Source: an uncultured Veillonella sp.
GTDB lineage: Bacteria; Bacillota; Negativicutes; Veillonellales; Veillonellaceae
Length of the DNA stretch: 19,562 nucleotides
Assembly: GCA_900556785.1 (NCBI GenBank)
Contig: USQK01000029.1
Coordinates: 1 to 19,562, forward strand
Direction of reading: 5' to 3'
Notes under the pieces: generated by a model
What the model was told of the DNA's origin: nothing
The model's input: only the letters and a program-made list of their open reading frames with translations
The model's database searches: none
Part shown: positions 13,572 through 19,562 of the stretch, piece after piece
Layout of the letters: each line of letters begins with the position of its first letter
Position numbering within the stretch: the first letter of the stretch is position 1
Made by a program: the position numbers and the translations under genes

Positions 13572-14678
13572 ATGATGTGGCGGAAACTATGGAATGATAG
13601 CGACTGGGCTATTATCATATGTACTTTTCTACTGGTTTGCATTGGCTTAGCAGCTATTGGCAGTGCAACTCATGTTAATCAAGAGCCTATTGGATTTGGT
13701 AGTTTAGTAGTAAAGCAACTTATATTTTTCCTTGCTAATGCGGCTGTTGTGATAGGCATGCAATTCCTTAACTACCATCGGTTAAAGGATTGGGGCAATA
13801 TCATTTATGGCATTACTCTTTTGATGTTAATTGCTGTTATGGCCGTTGGTACATCTGCATTGGGTGCTCAACGGTGGATTCAATTGGGTCCTATTACCAT
13901 TCAGCCATCAGAATTTTCTAAATTATTGATGATTATCTGTATGGCCAAAATGCTAGAGCCCCGTATTGGCAAGTTAGATACATTTAAGTCTTTAATATTG
14001 CCTGTATTATATGTTGGGGTACCTATTGCACTTGTATTTTTACAACCTGACTTAGGTACATCTCTTGTGTACATTGCCATTTTTGTGGGCATGCTATTTA
14101 TCTCTGGTATTAAAACTAGACTCATAAAAATCATTGCGGGCACCGGGTTATTGTTGATGCCTTTAGGCTGGTTTGTACTGAAAGAATACCAAAAACAACG
14201 TATTCTCGTATTTTTAAATCCAGATATTGATCCCTTTGGATCTGGCTATCATATTATTCAGTCTAAGATTGCCATTGGTTCAGGTTTGATTTTTGGTAAA
14301 GGTATCTTTAATGGTACGCAAAGTCAGTTGAACTTCTTACCAGAAAACCATACGGACTTTATTTTCTCCGTTATTGGTGAAGAATTTGGTTTTGTAGGTT
14401 GTATCATAGTATTGTTATTGCTCTTTATGCTTATTTATCGCAGCATTAAAGTGGCGTATATGTGCAATGATAATTTTGGTATGTTATTAGCTACAGGTAT
14501 TGCCACCATGTTTACCTTTGAGGTACTCGTAAACGTAGGTATGACAATTGGTATTATGCCTGTTACTGGTATTCCATTGCCATTCCTTAGTTATGGTGTT
14601 AGTGCATTGACTACGAATATGTTGAGTATTGGTATTTTGTTAAATATCGCAATGCAACGGACAAAATATATTTTTTAA
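13572..14678 (+). CDS. rodA: RodA, SEDS-family peptidoglycan glycosyltransferase
   Basis: RodA polymerises lipid II into glycan strands in complex with PBP2. The 368-residue protein has about ten membrane helices and the SEDS signatures: GAQRWIQLGP (98-107), QPSEFSKL (111-118), QPDLGTSLV (158-166), RILVFLNP (210-217), GKGIFNGTQSQLNFLPENHTD with the essential Asp262, and near the end GIPLPFLSYGVSAL. Two ATGs are in tandem. AGGTGA (13565-13570) is only 1 base from the first and 4 from the second (13575), so the second may be the true start. It follows minD by 5 bases and closes the mre-type operon. Confidence 0.95.
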   Translation: MMWRKLWNDSDWAIIICTFLLVCIGLAAIGSATHVNQEPIGFGSLVVKQLIFFLANAAVVIGMQFLNYHRLKDWGNIIYGITLLMLIAVMAVGTSALGAQRWIQLGPITIQPSEFSKLLMIICMAKMLEPRIGKLDTFKSLILPVLYVGVPIALVFLQPDLGTSLVYIAIFVGMLFISGIKTRLIKIIAGTGLLLMPLGWFVLKEYQKQRILVFLNPDIDPFGSGYHIIQSKIAIGSGLIFGKGIFNGTQSQLNFLPENHTDFIFSVIGEEFGFVGCIIVLLLLFMLIYRSIKVAYMCNDNFGMLLATGIATMFTFEVLVNVGMTIGIMPVTGIPLPFLSYGVSALTTNMLSIGILLNIAMQRTKYIF

Positions 14679-14735
14679 ATAACCTATATATAGGATTGAT
14701 TGTGAAAGAAGTCTTTCAGAAAAGACGGAGGATGT

Positions 14736-16619
14736 ATGATTCAATTAGATACGTCATGGTTACAACATGTCCAAAAGCCTGCTCGCTATACGGGCGGCGA
14801 ATACAATAGTATCGTGAAAGATCACAGTACTGTTGATGTAACTATGGCTTTAGGTTTTCCCGATGTGTACGAAGTGGCCATGAGTCATTTGGGCATCAAG
14901 ATTTTGTATGGTCTCGTAAACCGTCGTGAAGATGCGGTAGCAGAGCGTGTATTTGCACCGTGGCATGATATGGAAGAGGAGATGCGGAAGCGTAATATTC
15001 CATTATTTTCCTTAGAAACACGTACGCCTATTAAAGACTTTGATGTGTTAGCATTTACGCTTCAATATGAAATGAGCTTTACAAATATCTTGAATATGCT
15101 CGACTTAGCAGGTATTCCAATGTATGCTAAGGACCGCGATATGGACTTCCCATTGCTCGTATGCGGCGGCCCTTGTGCGTATAACGTAGAGCCTATTGCA
15201 GATTTCTTTGATATCGTATCCCTCGGGGAATCTGAAGAGTGGGGTGATGAGTTTATCGACCTATTCAAAGCAGAAAAAGCGAAAGGCTTCCCAGGTGGTA
15301 AAGAAGGCTTCTTGCGCAAAGTAGCTCAAATTCCTGGTACCTATTGTCCAGCTTTATACGATGTTGAATATACAGAACAAGGCGATTTTAAATCGATTAT
15401 GCCGCGTTTTGAAGACGTACCAGCAGCCGTTGAGAAACGTATTATAGAGGATGTAGAGAATGTATTCTATCCAACAAAGCCTGTTGTACCATTCCTTGAT
15501 ATAGTGCATGATCGTGCTGTATTGGAGCTATTCCGTGGTTGTACTCGTGGTTGTCGTTTCTGTCAGGCTGGTATGTTATATCGTCCTGTCCGTGAAAAGA
15601 CACCAGAACGTTTGTTGCAAATTGCTAAAGATACGATTGCCAATACTGGGTACAATGAAATATCCTTGATGAGTTTAAGCTCTGCAGACTACTCCAAATT
15701 ACCTGAGCTTGTAGATATGCTCATGGAAGAGTTTAAAGATAAACAAGTTAGTGTTAGCTTACCGTCCTTGCGTATCGACAGCTTCTCTATTGATATTGCG
15801 AAAAAGGTACAGCAAGTGCGCAAGAGCGGGCTTACCTTTGCTCCTGAAGCAGGTACGCAACGAATGCGTGACGTTATCAATAAAGGCGTTAGTGAAGAAG
15901 ACTTATTGGCGGCCTGTACTAATGCTTTCAAATCTGGCTGGAATACAGTTAAATTATACTTTATGATGGGCCTTCCTACAGAAACAGACGAAGATTTGGC
16001 TGGTATTGCGGATCTTGCTTACAAGGTGCTCGATTTACACCGTGAAATTACAGGGAAACGAAATGGTTCTGTAACGGTGAGCGTATCCTTTTTCGTACCA
16101 AAAACACATTCTCCATATCAATGGTATGGTCAACAAGATGTGGAGGAAATTCATCGCAAACAACGTTACTTGAAGTCTCTTATCAATAATCGTAACATTT
16201 CCTACCACTACCATGATGGTTATACTGGTTACATGGAAGCCGCTTTTGCTCGTGGGGACCGCAGATTGTCTAAAGTTCTCGTAGAGGCTTGGAAGGCAGG
16301 TTGTAAATTCGATGGTTGGACCGAGTTCTTTAACTATGAAACTTGGTTGAAAGCATTTGCTGACTGCGGATTGGATCCTGCATACTATGCACGTCGCACC
16401 CGTGATTTTGATGAGCCTTTGCCTTGGGATCATTTAGATTGCACTGTAAGTAAAGCTTTCTTAAAACGCGAGTGGGAGCAAGCGGTAGCAGCTAATCTTA
16501 CAGGCGATTGTCGTCGAGCTCCATGTAAGGGCTGTAATGTATGTCCAGAGCTCAATACAGCTATTATTGACTATAAGGAGGGTGGCAGAGTTGAAAAAGT
16601 TACGTTTGGCCTTAAATAA
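14736..16619 (+). CDS. Radical SAM protein with B12-binding-like N-terminal domain (TIGR03960-like)
   Basis: The 627-residue protein has an N-terminal region (about 30-200) resembling the Rossmann-like domain of B12-dependent radical SAM enzymes (FPDVYEVAMSHLG, LAFTLQYEMSFTN, LLVCGGPCAYN). I see no clear DxHxxG cobalamin motif. The radical SAM core follows, with the 4Fe-4S motif Cys269-x3-Cys273-x2-Cys276 (GCTRGCRFC). A C-terminal cysteine cluster, DCRRAPCKGCNVC, could bind another metal. The ATG has CGGAGG (14726-14731) 4 bases upstream. It overlaps the next gene by 29 bases. Proteins of this kind pair with, or are fused to, DUF2344 proteins and often sit beside rng; their substrate is, to my knowledge, not established. 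Confidence 0.9.
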   Translation: MIQLDTSWLQHVQKPARYTGGEYNSIVKDHSTVDVTMALGFPDVYEVAMSHLGIKILYGLVNRREDAVAERVFAPWHDMEEEMRKRNIPLFSLETRTPIKDFDVLAFTLQYEMSFTNILNMLDLAGIPMYAKDRDMDFPLLVCGGPCAYNVEPIADFFDIVSLGESEEWGDEFIDLFKAEKAKGFPGGKEGFLRKVAQIPGTYCPALYDVEYTEQGDFKSIMPRFEDVPAAVEKRIIEDVENVFYPTKPVVPFLDIVHDRAVLELFRGCTRGCRFCQAGMLYRPVREKTPERLLQIAKDTIANTGYNEISLMSLSSADYSKLPELVDMLMEEFKDKQVSVSLPSLRIDSFSIDIAKKVQQVRKSGLTFAPEAGTQRMRDVINKGVSEEDLLAACTNAFKSGWNTVKLYFMMGLPTETDEDLAGIADLAYKVLDLHREITGKRNGSVTVSVSFFVPKTHSPYQWYGQQDVEEIHRKQRYLKSLINNRNISYHYHDGYTGYMEAAFARGDRRLSKVLVEAWKAGCKFDGWTEFFNYETWLKAFADCGLDPAYYARRTRDFDEPLPWDHLDCTVSKAFLKREWEQAVAANLTGDCRRAPCKGCNVCPELNTAIIDYKEGGRVEKVTFGLK

Positions 16620-17286
16620 AGGCGAAAAATTGCGATTCTTGTCGCACCTTGATTATGCACAAGCAGTAGAACGTATGATTCGCCGCGCAGAAATTAAAAT
16701 GGCTTATTCTGAAGGCTTTAATCCACATATGAAAATTAGCTTTTCCTCTGCATTGGCTCTAGGTGTAACAGCGGCGGCTGAATATATCGATATGGACGTG
16801 CTAGAAGAGGACTCTTTAGAGTCTATTATGGAGCGTTTGAACCGCGTGGCACCGCCAGGTCTTGAGGTGCTAGGTGGCAAGGAAATGCCTGAAAAGGTTA
16901 AAAAGATGATGGCTATCTGTAACTTTGCTATTTACGAAGTAACAGGTCCTGTAACGGATGAACATGCGGATTGGGATGCATTGCTAAAACCTTTCAATGA
17001 CGCAACGGAAATTTCTTATGAAAAGGTAACGCCTAAGAAAACTCGTACCATTGATGTGAAAGAATTTGTAAAAGAACCTATTGTAGCATCCGTTGAGGAT
17101 GGTATGGTAACCCTTACAATGGGCATCGGTATTTATCCGCAAGGTACAATCAAACCTAGTGAAGTGTGGAACCTTGGTAAAGATCAATATAACTGGCCTA
17201 TTACGACGGGCTATGAAATTCACCGTAAAGCCATTATGGTAGAAAACGAAGAAGGCCGTTACACTCCATTGGAAATTAACTACTAA
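16591..17286 (+). CDS. Radical-SAM-linked DUF2344 protein (TIGR03936-like)
   Basis: The 231-residue protein begins with the family block LRLALNKGEKLRFLSHLD, followed by ERMIRRAEIKMAYSEGFNPH and KISFSSALALGVTAAAEY, all characteristic of the radical-SAM-linked DUF2344 family. The start is taken as TTG 16591 because AAGGAGG (16575-16581) lies 9 bases upstream and the family opens at this point; the reading frame stays open upstream. The 29-base overlap with the radical SAM gene implies tight co-expression, and the two are fused in some bacteria. Function is unknown. A role as substrate-binding or accessory partner of the radical SAM enzyme is inference. The first ~60 residues are basic, compatible with RNA binding. 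Confidence 0.88.
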   Translation: MKKLRLALNKGEKLRFLSHLDYAQAVERMIRRAEIKMAYSEGFNPHMKISFSSALALGVTAAAEYIDMDVLEEDSLESIMERLNRVAPPGLEVLGGKEMPEKVKKMMAICNFAIYEVTGPVTDEHADWDALLKPFNDATEISYEKVTPKKTRTIDVKEFVKEPIVASVEDGMVTLTMGIGIYPQGTIKPSEVWNLGKDQYNWPITTGYEIHRKAIMVENEEGRYTPLEINY

Positions 17287-17374
17287 TACTCTTTATAAAA
17301 ATCTTAAATCCTTATATAAGCTTTAGTGTTTAAAAAAATCTATATATTTTAAATTGAACGAAGGGAGGGATAGG

Positions 17375-18802
17375 ATGCATAAAATTTTGGTCAATGTTAT
17401 GCGAGAAGAAATTCGCATGGCTGTTATCGATGAAGAAGGGCAGTTAGTAGACTTTGTCTTAGAGCGTACTGATGAGTCTCATATGGCAAATCATATGTAC
17501 AAAGGTACTGTTAAGAACGTATTAAACGGTATGCAAGCGGCCTTTGTTGATATAGGGGGCTCGCAAAATGCGTATTTGAACCTTCAACAGGGGAAAGAAC
17601 AGAAAATCTTGCCACGCCTATCTGTGGGACAACAAATTCTCGTACAAGTGGTAAAAGAGGAAATGCTTGGTAAAGGCGCTCGCGTTACAGCTGATGTGAG
17701 TTTGGCAGGACGTTTTATGGTGCTTTTACCATATTCTGAAGGCATGCATATTTCTAAGAAAATTACTGATGAAGCAGTACGTGCTAAATTACAAGAATTA
17801 GCAGCGCCTTATGTACAGGAAGGCTGTGGATTTATTATTCGTACCGCAGCTGCCAAGGCTAGTGCTGACGAAATCGGTCGTGATATGGAATATCTATGGC
17901 GTACATGGCAACATGTGTTAAAACGATTTAAGGTGGCTAAGAGTGGTACTGATCTCTATAGTGATGCGGATTTTTGGTTCCGCCTTGTGCGAGACTATGC
18001 GCATCGCAATGTAGAAGAGATTATTGTAGATTCTGATATGGGCGAGTCTCGATTGCTGGACCTCTTAGGTCATGGGCCTACATCACAGCAAATTAAAGTG
18101 ACACGTCACCGTGGTAGCACACCTATCTTTAAAGCCAATCATATTGAACCACAATTAGAAGATCTTATCTCTCGTGATATCAATCTACCTTCCGGTGGCT
18201 CTATCCGTATCGATCATACGGAGGCTCTCACCGTATTTGATGTAAACTCGGCTCATTACACAGGTAAGTCTAATAAGTTAGAAGATCTGGCTTTTACAGT
18301 CAATAAAGAGGCGGCAAAGGAAATTTGTCGACAATTGCGATTGCGCGATATTGGTGGTATTATCGTCGTCGATTTTATCGATATGAAGGATAAGTCCCAT
18401 CAACAAGAGTTGTTAAAATTGTTGAGCGCACAGGCCAAGTTAGATAAGATGAAAACTGTGGTATGTGGTATTAGTTCGCTTGGTCTTGTGGAGATGACAA
18501 GAAAGCGTGCCCGTCAAGGTTTGCAAACTTTGATGTTTGATACATGTCCTCAATGTGGAGGCACTGGATACATGTTGTCAGGTAGAACTGTATACATGCA
18601 AATTATCCGTCGTATACGTGAGCTGTTTAAATCAGGTCGCATTAAATCTAATCTAGAAATCGAAGTACATCCAGAGGTAGCCCAATACTTAACTAAGGCT
18701 GTCCTTGAGGAGTTAGGCGATTCTATAGGGCGTAAGATTTCGATTGTAGTGAATTCACAAATTAGCCGAGAAGGATATTCTTTGATGGCAGTAGCAGAAT
18801 AA
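17375..18802 (+). CDS. rng: Ribonuclease G (RNase E/G family)
   Basis: RNase G is a single-strand-specific endoribonuclease that cuts AU-rich sites in rRNA precursors and mRNA. The 475-residue protein lacks the long C-terminal scaffold of RNase E, fitting RNase G. An S1-like domain spans about 37-115 (YKGTVKNVLNGMQAAFVDIG). Catalytic aspartates are Asp289 in TVFDVNS and Asp333 in VVDFIDM. The Zn-link CPQCGGTG gives Cys391 and Cys394, which joins monomers. An in-frame TTG 21 bases upstream precedes the ribosome binding site (AAGGGAGGG, 17361-17369), so the ATG at 17375 is preferred. The 88-base gap after the DUF2344 gene contains no terminator and only weak promoter-like sequence. Confidence 0.95.
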   Translation: MHKILVNVMREEIRMAVIDEEGQLVDFVLERTDESHMANHMYKGTVKNVLNGMQAAFVDIGGSQNAYLNLQQGKEQKILPRLSVGQQILVQVVKEEMLGKGARVTADVSLAGRFMVLLPYSEGMHISKKITDEAVRAKLQELAAPYVQEGCGFIIRTAAAKASADEIGRDMEYLWRTWQHVLKRFKVAKSGTDLYSDADFWFRLVRDYAHRNVEEIIVDSDMGESRLLDLLGHGPTSQQIKVTRHRGSTPIFKANHIEPQLEDLISRDINLPSGGSIRIDHTEALTVFDVNSAHYTGKSNKLEDLAFTVNKEAAKEICRQLRLRDIGGIIVVDFIDMKDKSHQQELLKLLSAQAKLDKMKTVVCGISSLGLVEMTRKRARQGLQTLMFDTCPQCGGTGYMLSGRTVYMQIIRRIRELFKSGRIKSNLEIEVHPEVAQYLTKAVLEELGDSIGRKISIVVNSQISREGYSLMAVAE

Positions 18803-18828
18803 GTAAGTAGTTTTTATAGGTGAGTTTC

Positions 18829-19401
18829 GTGTCTGTATTTGAAATTATATTAATTAGTATTGGTCTAGCCATGGATGCCTTTGGTGTATCGATTGGTAAA
18901 GGTTTATCAATGCCGGTAGGTGAAAATGGCCGAAAGGTTACATTGGCATTCTTATTTGGGTTATTCCAGTTTCTCATGCCTGTTATGGGCTGGCTTATTG
19001 GTCGCCAGTTTATCGATGTCATATCTGAATGGGATCATTGGATTATCTTTGGACTTCTGGGCTATTTAGGTGTTGCTATGATACGAGAAGGCCTTAGTGA
19101 TGACGATGAAGATGATGATAAACAGTTTTTAGGTGCTTGGGAAATGATTATGCTATCTGTGGCAACTAGCCTTGATGCGATGGCGGTTGGTTTAACCTTT
19201 GCTTTTCTACCTATTAATGTATGGGAAGCCTCTACTATGATAGGGGTAATTACCTTTGGTATTTCTCTTATTGGTGTGTACCTAGGCAAATTTATGGGCC
19301 AGTTCGTGGGAAAATATGCAGACATACTAGGTGGGGGTGTATTGATTCTCATCGGTACAAAAATACTTTTACAACACCTCGGTATTATTGGAGAATTTTA
19401 G
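18829..19401 (+). CDS. mntP: Manganese efflux pump MntP
   Basis: MntP exports Mn(II) across the cytoplasmic membrane to avoid toxicity. The 190-residue protein has six predicted membrane helices in two similar halves, each with the family aspartate motif: GLAMDAFGVSIGKG (Asp16) and TSLDAMAVGL (Asp116). The loop between the halves holds an acidic run, DDDEDDD (91-97). The start is taken as GTG 18829, with AGGTGAG (18818-18824) 4 bases upstream; another GTG at 18820 overlaps this ribosome binding site. No yybP-ykoY manganese riboswitch fits in the 26-base gap after rng, so Mn-dependent control, if any, is elsewhere. Its place directly after rng looks like a local insertion into the usual rng-rplU order. 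Confidence 0.94.
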   Translation: MSVFEIILISIGLAMDAFGVSIGKGLSMPVGENGRKVTLAFLFGLFQFLMPVMGWLIGRQFIDVISEWDHWIIFGLLGYLGVAMIREGLSDDDEDDDKQFLGAWEMIMLSVATSLDAMAVGLTFAFLPINVWEASTMIGVITFGISLIGVYLGKFMGQFVGKYADILGGGVLILIGTKILLQHLGIIGEF

Positions 19402-19456
19402 AGGTTTGTATATATATGAAAGTATCATAAACTGAGCTATGTATGTTGAATTTTGT

Positions 19457-19485
19457 TTGACATAGATAGGTAAATACGATATACT
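19457..19485 (+). promoter_or_regulatory. Near-consensus SigA promoter for a gene beyond the window
   Basis: A perfect TTGACA (19457-19462) and TATACT (19480-19485) are separated by exactly 17 bases. This is the strongest promoter in the window. Transcription should begin near 19492 and enter the structured leader at the window end. Confidence 0.88.
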
Positions 19486-19491
19486 ATATCA

Positions 19492-19562
19492 GTATTAGTT
19501 CGGTTTACTGAACTTTGCAATCCGCGTGAAGCAGGTTTAAACGCCCGACCGAAGTTCGGGTC
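19492..19562 (+). ncRNA. Start of a structured 5' leader RNA, truncated by the window end
   Basis: Downstream of the strong promoter there are no start codons with ribosome binding sites but several stems. AGTTCGG (19497-19503) pairs with CTGAACT (19508-19514) around TTTA. GCGT (19524-19527) can pair with ACGC (19541-19544). CCCGA (19544-19548) can pair with TCGGG (19556-19560). By synteny (rng is usually followed by rplU-rpmA), a ribosomal protein L21 autoregulatory leader is my best guess, but I cannot match it to a known consensus. Confidence 0.45.

Noticed and set aside
14683..14694. CCTATATATAGG palindrome after rodA as a terminator
   Set aside because: The stem is only 4 bp around TATA and no T-run follows; it is more likely chance AT-rich sequence.
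16035..16433. 132-codon open frame on the minus strand within the radical SAM gene
   Set aside because: It lies antisense to a gene with clear catalytic motifs, has no ribosome binding site support and shows no recognisable family; it is a shadow of codon bias.
18803..18828. Manganese riboswitch (yybP-ykoY) upstream of mntP
   Set aside because: The gap after rng is 26 bases, far too short for that RNA.

Overview
The window is a housekeeping segment from a low-GC bacterium with Gram-positive-style (Firmicutes) genes. The gene content and order suggest a Negativicute, most likely Veillonella or a close relative. This rests on three things: a small 2[4Fe-4S] ferredoxin, an mreB-mreC-mreD-mrdA-minD-rodA cluster followed by the paired radical-SAM/DUF2344 genes and rng, and strong AGGAGG-type ribosome binding sites with several TTG/GTG starts. 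The species assignment is inference from recall, not a search. I see no phage, insertion sequence, CRISPR array, rRNA or tRNA, and no intergenic stretch reaches 300 bases.

Layout. (1) 3-158: 3' part of a ferredoxin gene with a strong terminator. (2) 266-2413: lspA, rluD and pyrR; pyrR ends inside its own terminator hairpin. (3) 2526-3719, minus strand: tmcAL (ylbM family), which uses acetate to modify a tRNA. It is divergent from a lipoprotein gene coupled to ackA (acetate kinase) on the plus strand. (4) 5832-7971: a PH-like membrane protein, maf and radC. radC has a (TGTGC)11 repeat in its presumed 5' leader. (5) 8251-14678: the cell-elongation cluster mreB, mreC, mreD, PBP2, a MinD-like ATPase and rodA. 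It is tightly packed, with a 4-base overlap at mreC/mreD. (6) 14736-19401: radical SAM protein, DUF2344 protein, RNase G and the manganese exporter MntP. (7) 19457-end: a near-consensus promoter and the start of a structured leader for a gene beyond the window; by synteny this may be rplU (L21).

How the genes fit together. LspA would mature the lipoprotein encoded at 3907. The Mre/PBP2/RodA set forms the peptidoglycan elongation machine. AckA and TmcAL both handle acetate. RNase G and the radical SAM pair are a recurrent neighbourhood whose joint function is not established.

The most notable observations are these: an MreB whose catalytic-glutamate position reads as arginine, along with other changes at conserved motif positions; a MinD-like ATPase without MinC or MinE, placed between PBP2 and RodA; the 11-copy pentanucleotide repeat between an extended -10 and radC; a 67-bp inverted-repeat element upstream of mreB; and the uncharacterised radical-SAM/DUF2344 pair. 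I did not find a clear novel defence or mobile system.
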